A stretch of 64,000 nucleotides of DNA from Pontibacter oryzae (GCF_003576375.1 NZ_QWGE01000007.1:62001-126000); one strand, 5' to 3'; shown: positions 17,239 to 25,462, counted from the first letter of the stretch. Notes: generated from the sequence alone by a model not told the origin. Numbers and translations are program-made.

Positions 17239-17847
17239 CTATACTTTGCCGTAAGCCGTGCGCTCCACAATGCTTCTGCCTAGCGTTATTTCATCGGTAT
17301 ACTCTAGCTCGCCGCCCACAGGCACGCCACGGGCAATGGTGGTGATGCGCAGGTCGAAGTCACGGAGCTTACGGGTGAGGTAAAAAGCAGTGGTATCGCC
17401 TTCCATGGTCGGGCTAATGGCCAGCAGGATCTCGCGCACTTCGGATTTTGGCAGGCGCTCCAGCAACGACTCAATGTGCAGGTCGGATGGCCCAATGCCC
17501 TCAATGGGCGAAATAACGCCTCCCAATACATGGTACAGCCCTTTGTACTGTGAAGTGTTTTCGATGGCGATCACATCCCGGATGTCGCTGACCACGCAGA
17601 GCACGCTTTTATCGCGGAGCGGGTTGGCGCAGATATCGCATACTTCTGTATCGGAAATGTTGTGGCATACCTGGCAGTGCTTCACATCGGTCCGCATTTT
17701 CACCAGTGCGTTGGCTAGCGACACGGTGTCCTCAGACTCTTCCTTAAGCAAGTGCAGGGCCAGGCGGAGCGCAGTTTTCCTGCCAACGCCTGGCAGCTTC
17801 GCCAGCTCCTCCACGGCGTTCTCAATCAGTTTAGACGGAAAATTCAT
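17239..17847 (-). CDS. recR: Recombination mediator RecR
   Basis: About 202 residues from the second of two adjacent ATG codons. A helix-hairpin-helix (LAKLPGVGRKTALRLALHLL), a four-cysteine zinc finger (CQVCHNISDTEVCDIC, about 57-72) and a Toprim domain (LCVVSDIRDVIAIEN, YHVLGGVISPIEGIGP) are in the RecR order, ending with a Walker-B-like TIARGVPVGGELEYTD block. With RecF and RecO it loads RecA at single-stranded gaps. It follows clpS by about 18 bp and ends at a strong terminator. Confidence 0.96.
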   Translation of the reverse strand: MNFPSKLIENAVEELAKLPGVGRKTALRLALHLLKEESEDTVSLANALVKMRTDVKHCQVCHNISDTEVCDICANPLRDKSVLCVVSDIRDVIAIENTSQYKGLYHVLGGVISPIEGIGPSDLHIESLLERLPKSEVREILLAISPTMEGDTTAFYLTRKLRDFDLRITTIARGVPVGGELEYTDEITLGRSIVERTAYGKV

Positions 17848-17865
17848 CAACTTTATACGCCTCCC

Positions 17866-18153
17866 CTATTCTATATCCGCTGACAAGTCTTTATCGTGCA
17901 GGGCAGAGCACATGCCCATCAGTTCCTCGTAAGAGCCAACTTTAACCGTGCACTTGCCTTTGTAATGGATAAGTAGCGTACACTGCTCAGCCTGCTCGGC
18001 GGTATGCTTACATACTTTAATCAGCGTTTCAATAACGTGGTCAAACGTGTTCACGTCGTCGTTGTAAACTACCAGGTTGCGCAGGTCGGTGCTTTCTTCC
18101 AGTAACTCAACGTCTAACTCTTCCTTATGCAAAATATCTGTATCCCAATTCAT
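17866..18153 (-). CDS. clpS: ATP-dependent Clp protease adaptor ClpS
   Basis: 95 residues. The ClpS core LVVYNDDVNTFDHVIETLIK, CKHTAEQAEQCTLLIHYKGK and the closing KVGSYEELM segment are all present. ClpS binds the N-domain of ClpA/ClpC and passes N-degron substrates (bulky hydrophobic N-termini) to the Clp protease. It is the first gene of a clpS-recR pair. Its promoter box TAATTTTG ends 4 bp before the ATG, as at hemE, suggesting a leaderless transcript. Confidence 0.95.
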   Translation of the reverse strand: MNWDTDILHKEELDVELLEESTDLRNLVVYNDDVNTFDHVIETLIKVCKHTAEQAEQCTLLIHYKGKCTVKVGSYEELMGMCSALHDKDLSADIE

Positions 18154-18157
18154 AGTA

Positions 18158-18165
18158 CAAAATTA
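18158..18165 (-). promoter_or_regulatory. clpS -7 promoter element (TAATTTTG)
   Basis: TAnnTTTG on the minus strand, 4 bp upstream of the ATG (18153). The -33 region is poor (TTCC). Confidence 0.55.
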
Positions 18166-18408
18166 CTAAATTATACGCACTATAGGAAGTCTCCTTTCCA
18201 ATATAAGCCTTACGGTAAGCGCTTCCATCGTGCGTGTGCGAAGCGTAGTTTTTAACAATCCTAGGCCTGCTATAATTCCCCTGCTCTTAGAATACCCCTG
18301 TCTGGTTCGTGGCATAAACAATACACTTTATACTTGGTTTAATCACCTCGATTCGCTCGCTTTATCTACTCTTAGCCACAAATATTACCTACCTAAGATA
18401 GCTCAATA
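18166..18408. other. Spacer without a recognisable gene
   Basis: Between the divergent clpS and nucleotidyltransferase genes. A 65-codon open frame on the plus strand (18230-18427) runs through the promoter at its end and has no family resemblance. I see nothing else here. Confidence 0.5.
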
Positions 18409-18441
18409 TTTTGTCGAGAATCTGTAAATTATATATTTTTG
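18409..18441 (+). promoter_or_regulatory. Promoter TTTG-N20-TATTTTTG of the nucleotidyltransferase pair
   Basis: TTTG ending at 18413 and TATTTTTG at 18434-18441 give both consensus Bacteroidota elements at the right spacing, 75 bp before the ATG at 18517. Confidence 0.7.
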
Positions 18442-18516
18442 CATCAGGTTGCTTTCTAAGGAAGTAGCCCGGTATACTTTTACGCTGCTTTTCCGTAGGT
18501 TATACATCAAGCGAAA

Positions 18517-19140
18517 ATGATTTATACTTTGGATAGAAAAGCCAGCGCCCCTCTGCCCCACCCGGCAAACAGAGCGGTTAGCAAAAAAAGATTGTCGGAC
18601 AGCAACGATGACTTATCATATTGGCTCAAACAGCCTGCAGCTTTTAGGCTGGCGGCTGCAGAGCAGCTGCGGGCACAATACAGTCTTTTAGTACAAATGA
18701 AGCTAACAACTAACTTTCAAGACTTTGTTAAAAAGTTAAACGCCTCTGATGTAGAGTACATTATTGCTGGAGGGTTTGCAGTAGCCGTTTATGGGTATCC
18801 ACGCTATACCGGCGATATCGATATCTGGATTAACCCTACCGAAGAGAACGCCCGAAAGGTGATGCCCGTACTGCGCGAAATAGGCTATGACGAGCAGCAG
18901 GTTAATCTCGAGGACCTGACTACGCTCGATATTGTGGTGCAGTTGGGCTACCCGCCAAACCGCATTGATTTGGCTACCGGCCTGGCTGGCGTAGATTTTG
19001 AAACCTGCTGGGAGAATAAAGCCATTATGCCTTACGGCGATACTATGGCAAACTTCATCAGCCTGGACGATCTTAAAAAGAACAAGCTAGCCACTGCACG
19101 CCAGCAAGACCTCCTCGACTTACAAAACCTGCCCAAGTAG
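18517..19140 (+). CDS. Nucleotidyltransferase (MNT/AbiEii-like) with N-terminal extension
   Basis: 207 residues. From Met61 (18697) onward it is a minimal polymerase-beta-type nucleotidyltransferase: FVKKLNASDVEYIIAGGFAV, then YPRYTGDIDIWINPT with the DxD metal residues. The first 60 residues (with DLSYWLKQPAAFRLAAAEQL and LRAQY) look like a small protein that I believe is often encoded as a separate gene upstream of such nucleotidyltransferases; here both are in one frame. The alternative is translation starting at Met61. The next gene starts 3 bp later. Role unknown; toxin-antitoxin-like function is possible. Confidence 0.75.
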   Translation: MIYTLDRKASAPLPHPANRAVSKKRLSDSNDDLSYWLKQPAAFRLAAAEQLRAQYSLLVQMKLTTNFQDFVKKLNASDVEYIIAGGFAVAVYGYPRYTGDIDIWINPTEENARKVMPVLREIGYDEQQVNLEDLTTLDIVVQLGYPPNRIDLATGLAGVDFETCWENKAIMPYGDTMANFISLDDLKKNKLATARQQDLLDLQNLPK

Positions 19141-19143
19141 CTT

Positions 19144-19689
19144 ATGCCAACCATCTCTCCTGCTTTTCGCCAGGCCGTTAAAAAACTGAGCGATAAGGAA
19201 AAAGAAGCTGTTATACTAAAGGCTGCCCGGCGCGATGCCGAGTTGTATGACATGCTACGATTTGAACTGCAGGATGAGGTTACGCTGGAAGAAGTTTATG
19301 AAGAAGCCGCCGATAAGATACACGAGCTACTGCTGAACGCCAGTGGCCGCAGCCTAACTAAAGCGCTCACCAAAGCCTTACGCAAGGCAATGAAGGAAAT
19401 CGCCCGCTTTAAGCGCGTTACCAAAGAACCAAAGGCAGAAATAGATTTGCACCTGTACACACTGCGCCTTATTTTCGATAACTTCACGGGCCAGTTCGAT
19501 AGCTATTACAAAGGCTTTTACACAGCAACAGCCCGCCTCTTACTGCGCACTATCCAATTGATCCGCAAAAAGCTACACGAGGATTATCACTTAGAGTATA
19601 AATCTGAGCTGGATGATTTTCTACAGCAGATCCACTCCAGGCCCAAGCATTTAACAGTAGACCTGCCCCAGGAATTTGAGGTAGAGTAA
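19144..19689 (+). CDS. Conserved helical protein of unknown function
   Basis: 181 residues, highly charged and almost certainly all-helical (AFRQAVKKLSDKEKEAVILK, RSLTKALTKALRKAMKEIA). No signal peptide and no membrane helix. I do not recognise the family. It starts 3 bp after the nucleotidyltransferase stop and must share its transcript, so the two may work together. A HEPN-type R-x4-H motif was looked for and not found. Confidence 0.7.
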   Translation: MPTISPAFRQAVKKLSDKEKEAVILKAARRDAELYDMLRFELQDEVTLEEVYEEAADKIHELLLNASGRSLTKALTKALRKAMKEIARFKRVTKEPKAEIDLHLYTLRLIFDNFTGQFDSYYKGFYTATARLLLRTIQLIRKKLHEDYHLEYKSELDDFLQQIHSRPKHLTVDLPQEFEVE

Positions 19690-19770
19690 GCCCGGCTTTG
19701 TTCATAATTTCCCGTACCTGCTACCGGTTTATCGGCTGGCTAAAGTATAAGCAAGTAGTTTTCTTGGCGA

Positions 19771-20535
19771 TTACAAGCCACTTACCTGCAGCTGTTCCAG
19801 GTTTATTTCTGATACTTTCTCAAGCTTACCGGCTTCAAAGGCTCTATCGTAATTCTGGATCGGGAAATCCTGGTCGTTGCTTTTATAGTTGTTGTAATCC
19901 TGCATGCGCACACCACCTGCCTCACGTGTGTTTGTAGCCTCTCGGAAACGTGAACCGCCGCCATTCTCTTTGAAATTATAGGCCAGGTAATCCATGGTAT
20001 GCCGTTCCTTGTGGAACCAGTAAACGTACTCATCCTCAAAATCATCTCCACCGCCTTCCTGAGCAAAGGTTACTTTCACTTTATAGTATGGCTCGCCTTT
20101 AATGGTGGCTTCGCCGAGGTATTCTTTCTGCACTGCTGCATCGTTCAGGAAGTATGGCAACAGCGCAAAGTATACTACCGAGTTGATGGAAGCGCTATAT
20201 GCCTGTTGTTTTTCATCATCAAGCGCCACTTCGGCGTCATTTACCGTGCGCTTAAAGCCGCTGTTGCTCAGGACGTCGTGCACGCGCTGGCCCGTGGAGT
20301 CGGTGAAGGTGCGGCTATACACAAAAGCGCCGTTATCGCGGAGAGCACGGTACTTTATGTCGCGGAAGGTGAAAGAAACCACACTGCGGTCGAGTTGCTG
20401 GGAGCCGTGTGCCAACAAGGCATTATCCACAATGGTTTGGGCATCGGGTTTATCAGCATCGGAGCAGGAAGTGAAGCTTAAAAGCAAGCCAAAGTATAGC
20501 AGGCAGGAAAAAGTATGATTCAGGAAAAGGCGCAT
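19771..20535 (-). CDS. Lipoprotein, DUF6503-like
   Basis: About 254 residues from the ATG at 20535 (MRLFLNHTFS); lipobox LSFTSC with Cys about 24. The mature part (AQTIVDNALLAHGSQQLD, VSFTFRDIKYRALRDNG, YWFHKERHTMDYLAYN) resembles the DUF6503 family and has the look of a LolA/LppX-type lipid-binding fold; function unknown. A longer frame up to 20580 is open, but the promoter box at 20557-20564 lies inside that extension, which supports the shorter start. Confidence 0.78.
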   Translation of the reverse strand: MRLFLNHTFSCLLYFGLLLSFTSCSDADKPDAQTIVDNALLAHGSQQLDRSVVSFTFRDIKYRALRDNGAFVYSRTFTDSTGQRVHDVLSNSGFKRTVNDAEVALDDEKQQAYSASINSVVYFALLPYFLNDAAVQKEYLGEATIKGEPYYKVKVTFAQEGGGDDFEDEYVYWFHKERHTMDYLAYNFKENGGGSRFREATNTREAGGVRMQDYNNYKSNDQDFPIQNYDRAFEAGKLEKVSEINLEQLQVSGL

Positions 20536-20556
20536 AGTTCTTGGTAAGGTATAGTA

Positions 20557-20564
20557 CAAAGGTA
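20557..20564 (-). promoter_or_regulatory. -7 promoter element (TACCTTTG) deciding the start of the DUF6503-like gene
   Basis: TAnnTTTG on the minus strand 21 bp upstream of the ATG at 20535, with TTTA 19 bp further upstream. Confidence 0.6.
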
Positions 20565-20584
20565 TGAAAACGGCGGCCAAGTAT

Positions 20585-20623
20585 AAATAAAAAACCGCCC
20601 CGGCTTTTTGCAGCCAGGGCGGT
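20585..20623 (-). terminator. Rho-independent terminator of the first YceI gene
   Basis: Stem ACCGCCC/GGGCGGT (20594-20600 with 20617-20623) plus inner GGCT/AGCC, followed on the minus strand by a T-rich tail. Confidence 0.75.
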
Positions 20624-20646
20624 CTTTCATGTGTGGTTTTTATACC

Positions 20647-21306
20647 TTATTTCTTTGCGGTAACATCGAAAGAAACGGTAAACTCATCAGAAATGGCTTT
20701 GTCGCCTAGGTTCCCAAAGAAGGTTTCGGAGCCATAACGCACATCATACTTCGAGCGGTCTATGGTGATATCGGCCTTCGCGTTAACCACACCGTCATTC
20801 ATCGTTACAATAGCCGGGAAGCTAACTTGCTCCGTTTTTTCCTTGATCGTCAGGTTGCCCTGTACGTTATAGTTTGGCTGGCCGGCAGCGGCATCAGCAA
20901 TCGGAGAAACTCCGGTTATCTCGAATTTGGCAGTAGGGTATTTTTCCACGCCAAAGAAATCTTCAGACTTCAGGTGGCCTACCAATTTTGCATTATCATC
21001 TTCTGATGTGATGTCGGTGTTAGTGATTGTGTTCATATCCATCACGATGGTACCGCCTGTCAGCTGGTCTCCCGAAACAGTCAGCTCGCCGCTTTCCAGC
21101 TCAATTTCGCCTTTATGCTCGCCGGTTACCTTGGTGCCATGCCAGTTCACGTTGCTTTCTTCCTGCACTATCTGGTACGTTTCCCCTTCTCCGGTAGCTT
21201 CTGTGGTTACTGTAGTTGTTTCGTCAGTGGTTGTCTCTGTTTCGCCTCCGCAAGCAGTAAAGAATAGTGCTGCTGCAAATGTGGCGTAAATGGCTGTCTT
21301 TTTCAT
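20647..21306 (-). CDS. YceI family lipoprotein
   Basis: 219 residues. The signal ends in FFTAC (Cys about 19), then a Thr/Glu-rich linker, so it is probably membrane-anchored. The YceI lipocalin-like barrel follows (SNVNWHGTKVTGEHKGEIEL, DNAKLVGHLKSEDFFGVEKY, ADITIDRSKYDVRYGS, ISDEFTVSFDVTAKK). YceI proteins bind isoprenoid-type lipids. It is a tandem paralogue of the next gene but has its own terminator-bounded unit. Confidence 0.88.
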   Translation of the reverse strand: MKKTAIYATFAAALFFTACGGETETTTDETTTVTTEATGEGETYQIVQEESNVNWHGTKVTGEHKGEIELESGELTVSGDQLTGGTIVMDMNTITNTDITSEDDNAKLVGHLKSEDFFGVEKYPTAKFEITGVSPIADAAAGQPNYNVQGNLTIKEKTEQVSFPAIVTMNDGVVNAKADITIDRSKYDVRYGSETFFGNLGDKAISDEFTVSFDVTAKK

Positions 21307-21349
21307 GGTGTTTTGATTAAGTATAGGTTAGACTTTGGTTGATCTTTAA

Positions 21350-21382
21350 ATACAAACCGCTCCGGACTTTTGGGCGGAGCGG
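21350..21382 (-). terminator. Terminator between the two YceI genes
   Basis: Stem CCGCTCCG/CGGAGCGG (21357-21364 with 21375-21382), 24 bp after the stop of the upstream YceI gene, with an AT-rich 3' side on the minus strand. Confidence 0.65.
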
Positions 21383-21406
21383 CATGTTGTTACCTCATTT
21401 GGGTGC

Positions 21407-22063
21407 TTACTGTTTGGCAGTTACGTCCAGGCTTACCACGAATTCATCGTAAATAGCTTTGTCGCCTAGGTTATCGAAGAAGCTCTTAGAACCGTAACGG
21501 ATGTCATACTTAGCGCGGTCAATGGTTACATCGCCTTTGGCTGTAGCCACTCCGTCTTTCACGGCAAGTGCAGCCGGGAAGCTAATCTGGTTGGTAATAC
21601 CTTTAATCGTCAGGTCACCGGTTACAGTAGCGTTTGGCTTACCAGCTTTGGCACCGGCAATTGGCTGAATGCTGTTGATTTTAAATGTGGCGGTAGGGTT
21701 TTTCTCTACGCTGAAAAAATCATCAGACTTCAGGTGGCCGATCAGTTTGCCATTGTACGCTGCATCTTTAATGTCCGTGCACGTCATGGCGTTCATATCG
21801 ATAGTGAAGGTACCACCCACTATCTTGTTGCCGTTTACCATAACCTGGCCGCTTTTCAGGGCTATATTCCCCATGTGCTCGCCGGTTACTTTTTTCGCAT
21901 GCCACTTCAGGTCGCTTTTGGCAACATCTACTGTGTAAGCACGAGCCTTTACAGGAGCGGCTACCTCTGATGCAGCTTTGTCGGCTACTTTAGTTGTGTT
22001 GCCTGCGTATGCTGTAAACATCAGCGCGCTGGCCAAAGAGGCTAAAATCACGTACTTCTTCAT
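21407..22063 (-). CDS. YceI family periplasmic protein
   Basis: 218 residues, strongly similar along its length to the neighbouring YceI lipoprotein (SDLKWHAKKVTGEHMGNIAL, NGKLIGHLKSDDFFSVEKN, GDVTIDRAKYDIRYGS). The N-terminal signal matches too, but where the neighbour has TAC it has TAY, so the lipobox Cys is gone and the protein should be soluble in the periplasm. It follows the MarR gene by 36 bp and is probably cotranscribed with and controlled by it. Confidence 0.88.
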   Translation of the reverse strand: MKKYVILASLASALMFTAYAGNTTKVADKAASEVAAPVKARAYTVDVAKSDLKWHAKKVTGEHMGNIALKSGQVMVNGNKIVGGTFTIDMNAMTCTDIKDAAYNGKLIGHLKSDDFFSVEKNPTATFKINSIQPIAGAKAGKPNATVTGDLTIKGITNQISFPAALAVKDGVATAKGDVTIDRAKYDIRYGSKSFFDNLGDKAIYDEFVVSLDVTAKQ

Positions 22064-22099
22064 CTGTATTTTTTTTGCGTGTGGTTATAGTAATTTGTG

Positions 22100-22549
22100 T
22101 TAATCTCTGATCTTATCCAGCAACGTGTTTAGTTGGGATGCTTCTTCTTCGGTCAGGTTTCCGATGCCTGTACCTGTGCCTCCTTCCAGCTCATCCATTT
22201 GCTTTAAAAGCTCAAGGCCTTTTCCAGTAATGGTTACGTCAACGGTGCGGCGGTCGCCGGGGCATTGCTTGCGCGTAACCAAATCTTTGGCAACCAGCTT
22301 ATCCACAATGCGCGAGGCATTAGAGGTTTTATCCAGCATGCGCTCAATAATCAGGCTGATAGTGGCAGGCTTCGGGTGCTGCCCCCGCAGAATACGAAGC
22401 ACGTTGTACTGCGGCAAGGTCACACCGAAAGGCTTGAATAATGCTGACTGCGCCTGCTCCAGGTAGCCAGAAGTAAAAATTACATTAATGTATGCCTTCT
22501 GGTACTCGTTCTTAAAAGCACTTTGTTTGATTTCCTCTTCTATCTTCAT
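22100..22549 (-). CDS. MarR family transcriptional regulator
   Basis: 149 residues with the MarR winged-helix layout: dimerisation helices at both ends, recognition region LPQYNVLRILRG ... TISLIIERMLDKTSNASRIVDKL and wing CPGDRRTVDVTITGKG. It heads a marR-yceI unit. A near-perfect palindrome lies 30-49 bp before its start and is a likely self-operator. The ligand is not evident; in several Bacteroidota a MarR gene sits beside a yceI gene, so control of YceI is the natural inference. Confidence 0.9.
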   Translation of the reverse strand: MKIEEEIKQSAFKNEYQKAYINVIFTSGYLEQAQSALFKPFGVTLPQYNVLRILRGQHPKPATISLIIERMLDKTSNASRIVDKLVAKDLVTRKQCPGDRRTVDVTITGKGLELLKQMDELEGGTGTGIGNLTEEEASQLNTLLDKIRD

Positions 22550-22578
22550 ATCACAGCTGTCCTTCCGAATAGTGATGC

Positions 22579-22606
22579 AAATATATGTACATACATTTAA
22601 TGTACA
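22579..22606 (-). promoter_or_regulatory. Likely MarR operator upstream of marR-yceI
   Basis: AAATATATGTACATACATTT (22579-22598) is a 20-bp palindrome with one mismatched pair, centred on GTAC. A second half-site ATGTACA follows at 22600-22606, giving TGTACAT-N7-ATGTACA. Its position just upstream of the marR start suggests autorepression. Confidence 0.6.
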
Positions 22607-22717
22607 AACATATCAACAATGTTTTTCCAAAAAGGTTTCAGGAACAGGCTAAAAGACAGAAAGATTAACGCATATACCACACATATTTATACGCTAAGGG
22701 TAACTATAAACTTTGAG

Positions 22718-23707
22718 CTATTTAAGGTATACCATGCCATCTTGCTCCTTTACCAAATTAAAAGGGTCTTCCTGCAAGTGCAGAAAACTGTTCAGATCAA
22801 CAAAATCGAAGGCACTGCCCAGTTGCATAGAACACCATACGCCCAAAGATGTTTCGACTCCGCAGCCAATTACGGTTTTTAAGCCATGCCTCTCGGCTTC
22901 CTGCAACAACCTGACAGCGTTTAAGTAGCCACCGGCACGCATAAGCTTTATATTGAGGCCATGAAACTGAGAACGCAGAAGCGCAAAATCAGGGGTGTCC
23001 GTAACCGACTCATCGGCTACCAGGGGCACCGGGCTCATACCTTTTAGCTGCGCATACGCCGATACTTGCGTGGCAGGCAAGGGCTGCTCTACAAACAAAA
23101 CCCGGTTTGCAGGCAAGGCATGCAGAAAGCGCAATAACTCCTCAGGGTCTTGCCAGCCTTCGTTGCCATCCAGCACCAGCGGCTGATCTGTTAGGCGCAA
23201 CACCTCTTGCACCAGGTCTGGCCCCAGTTCAGTGTTTACCTTTACCTTCAGGAAATGAAAGCGCTCGAGCTGCTGCCCTGCAAGATATTTCTCCACTGCG
23301 CCAGGCTCCATCAGCGACAGCGAAAAGCAGGTAGGCTGCGGCTTTGGAACAGGCTGCCCTAACATCTGATGCACAGCAATGCCCTGGTGCTGGCAAAAAT
23401 AATGCAGGTAGGCTGCCTCTATGGCAAAACGCAACGAGTTGGCAGGTGCATGCTCCAGCAGCAACTCAAGCAGCTCTTCCATACTTTTAACCGCCGGAAG
23501 GCCGGCTACCAGTAGCACCTTATACTGTTGCAAAATCAACTCCGGAGTTTCGGAGTAACGTGGGTTGGGCGCTGCCTCCCCAAAGCCGTTGTACGTGCCA
23601 TCAGAAACCTGTACCAGAAAGTTAAGCCTATCGGTAGTGGCGCCTCGCGCAGTAACAAAGGATTGCTTTAGTTTGAGGTGCAGGGCCTCCATGTGCCAGG
23701 TTAGCAT
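22718..23707 (-). CDS. Enolase-superfamily dipeptide epimerase (L-Ala-D/L-Glu epimerase-like)
   Basis: About 329 residues from the ATG at 23707 (MLTWHMEALHLKLKQSF); a longer open frame to 23824 adds unrelated sequence. Enolase-superfamily catalytic marks are in order: FLKVKVN (catalytic Lys), PLVLDGNEGW (metal Asp), LFVEQPL (Glu), LVADESV (Asp), LNIKLMRAGG (second Lys). This arrangement fits the muconate-lactonizing subgroup with L-Ala-D/L-Glu epimerases, which recycle murein peptides. Muconate cycloisomerase or o-succinylbenzoate synthase are less likely alternatives. Confidence 0.83.
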   Translation of the reverse strand: MLTWHMEALHLKLKQSFVTARGATTDRLNFLVQVSDGTYNGFGEAAPNPRYSETPELILQQYKVLLVAGLPAVKSMEELLELLLEHAPANSLRFAIEAAYLHYFCQHQGIAVHQMLGQPVPKPQPTCFSLSLMEPGAVEKYLAGQQLERFHFLKVKVNTELGPDLVQEVLRLTDQPLVLDGNEGWQDPEELLRFLHALPANRVLFVEQPLPATQVSAYAQLKGMSPVPLVADESVTDTPDFALLRSQFHGLNIKLMRAGGYLNAVRLLQEAERHGLKTVIGCGVETSLGVWCSMQLGSAFDFVDLNSFLHLQEDPFNLVKEQDGMVYLK

Positions 23708-23865
23708 AGCGGTACAGAAAAATTTGAAGTAAAAGATACGGCTTAAATTGCACTTTTCAACCCGGTTTAGCCACTTTTTACCGCAACTACGCCATCCGAA
23801 GTATAAACTTAGCCTTAGTCCCAAAATCCCTGAAAAAAATTAGCATACTTCGGGGTACTACCCTA

Positions 23866-23896
23866 TTTGCCAGTGTGTTTCCAACACCTATATTTG
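23866..23896 (+). promoter_or_regulatory. Promoter TTTG-N19-TATATTTG of the symporter gene
   Basis: TTTG at 23866-23869 and TATATTTG at 23889-23896 match both elements at consensus spacing; the leader would be about 120 nt. Confidence 0.7.
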
Positions 23897-24023
23897 CTAA
23901 GCTAATGTAGGTGTGCCTTGTCGGCAAAATCCTCGTGTTTAGGTAAAACAACAGCGTTCACTACAAAGGCTTTTTTATTGGCAGCAGCCCAGCCAGGCCT
24001 CTGCTTTGTCTCTAATCGTTTTT

Positions 24024-25460
24024 ATGAAAAAGTCCTTTTTACCCCTGGCCACGCTGCTGTGTATCACGCTTGCGGCCATTTTTACCGTGCTGCAACAGTA
24101 TGGTGTTATAGCCTTACCTCCTGATGCCCTCATGGCGATCCGATGGGCTGGCATTAGCGTACTGCTGCTGTACGGCTTGCAGAAGCGCACGCTCACCACC
24201 TGGATTTTAATTAGCATGGTGGTTGGTGCCGAGATCGGCTACGATTTCCCTTCCTTTGCCGTTAACCTCAACGTGCTGAGCAAGATTTTCCTCAAGCTCA
24301 TCAAAACCATTATCGCGCCGCTGATTTTTGGAACACTGGTGGTGGGCATAGCCGGCCACTCCAACCTGAAGCAGGTGGGCAGCATGGGCTGGAAAGCCAT
24401 TGTATACTTCGAGATCGTGACCACGCTGGCCCTTTTTATCGGCCTTGCCGCCATTAACATCAGCCAGGCGGGCAAAGGCATTGATGCCGGTCTGGCCCAG
24501 AGCCACGAAGAAATCACGCCAGTGGCCGCACAAAGCACATCCGATATCATACTTCACGTTTTCCCGGAGAACATTGCCAAATCTGTGGTTGAGGGGCAGG
24601 TGCTCCAAATTGTAGTGTTCAGCGTGCTGTTTGCCATTGGCCTGGCCATGGTTACCGAGAAAAAGCGCAAGCCCATGCTCGATTTCTGTGAGAGCCTCTC
24701 CGAAACCATGTTTAAGTTCACGAACGTGATTATGTACTTTGCCCCAATTGGTGTAGGTGCAGCTATCGCGTATACAGTGGGCCACATGGGCTTCGGCATT
24801 CTCCTGAATCTGTTCCAGTTGCTGGCTACGCTGTATGTGGCATTGTTTGCCTTTGCAGTACTGGTACTGCTTCCGGTGGCGCTTATTGCCCGCATCCCGG
24901 TTAAGCGCTTCCTGAAAGCTATTTCGGGCCCGGTTTCTATTGCCTTTGCCACTACCAGCTCTGAAGCCGCTTTGCCGCGTGCCATGGAGGAAATGGAGAA
25001 ACTGGGCGTGCCGCGCAAGATTGTGGCCTTTGTAATGCCTACCGGATATAGCTTTAACCTGGATGGCACAACTTTATACCTGGCGCTGGCCTCGGTGTTT
25101 GTGGCGCAGGCCGCAGGTATAAACATGACCTGGGAGCAACAGCTAGTAATGGTGTTCACCCTCATGCTAACCTCAAAAGGTGTGGCCGGTGTGCCACGTG
25201 CCTCGCTGGTTATACTTCTGGGAACCGTTGCCTCATTTAACCTGCCTGTGTGGCCGGTGTTTGCCATACTTGGGATTGATGAGTTGATGGACATGGCACG
25301 CACCTCGGTAAACGTAACCGGCAACTGCCTTGCCACTGCTGTGGTAGCCCGCTGGGAAGGCGAGTTTGACCTGCAGCCAGAAACCGGCCTGGTAGAAACC
25401 ACGATCCCAGACCTTGCCCCGGAGCTGCCTGAGCAAGACAGAACCCCGGAACTGGTTTAA
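24024..25460 (+). CDS. Dicarboxylate/amino acid:cation symporter (DAACS family)
   Basis: About 478 residues from the ATG at 24024. About eight membrane helices and two re-entrant hairpins in the GltPh fold. Transport motifs are SIAFATTSSEAALPRAMEEM (hairpin 1), PTGYSFNLDGTTLYLALASV (NxD motif), SKGVAGVPRAS (hairpin 2) and DELMDMARTSVNVTGNCLAT. In the last motif the Asp that helps bind Na+ in sodium-coupled members is Asn; proton-coupled members such as DctA also have Asn there, so proton coupling is plausible. Substrate is probably glutamate, aspartate or C4-dicarboxylates. It has its own promoter and a 20-bp terminator stem. Confidence 0.9.
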   Translation: MKKSFLPLATLLCITLAAIFTVLQQYGVIALPPDALMAIRWAGISVLLLYGLQKRTLTTWILISMVVGAEIGYDFPSFAVNLNVLSKIFLKLIKTIIAPLIFGTLVVGIAGHSNLKQVGSMGWKAIVYFEIVTTLALFIGLAAINISQAGKGIDAGLAQSHEEITPVAAQSTSDIILHVFPENIAKSVVEGQVLQIVVFSVLFAIGLAMVTEKKRKPMLDFCESLSETMFKFTNVIMYFAPIGVGAAIAYTVGHMGFGILLNLFQLLATLYVALFAFAVLVLLPVALIARIPVKRFLKAISGPVSIAFATTSSEAALPRAMEEMEKLGVPRKIVAFVMPTGYSFNLDGTTLYLALASVFVAQAAGINMTWEQQLVMVFTLMLTSKGVAGVPRASLVILLGTVASFNLPVWPVFAILGIDELMDMARTSVNVTGNCLATAVVARWEGEFDLQPETGLVETTIPDLAPELPEQDRTPELV

Positions 25461-25462
25461 AG

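Noticed and set aside
18230-18427. 65-codon plus-strand frame between clpS and the nucleotidyltransferase gene
   Set aside because: It overlaps the clear promoter at 18409-18441 and resembles no family.
22619-22882. 87-codon plus-strand frame next to the MarR operator
   Set aside because: It runs antisense into the 3' end of the dipeptide epimerase gene and its product has no protein-family character.
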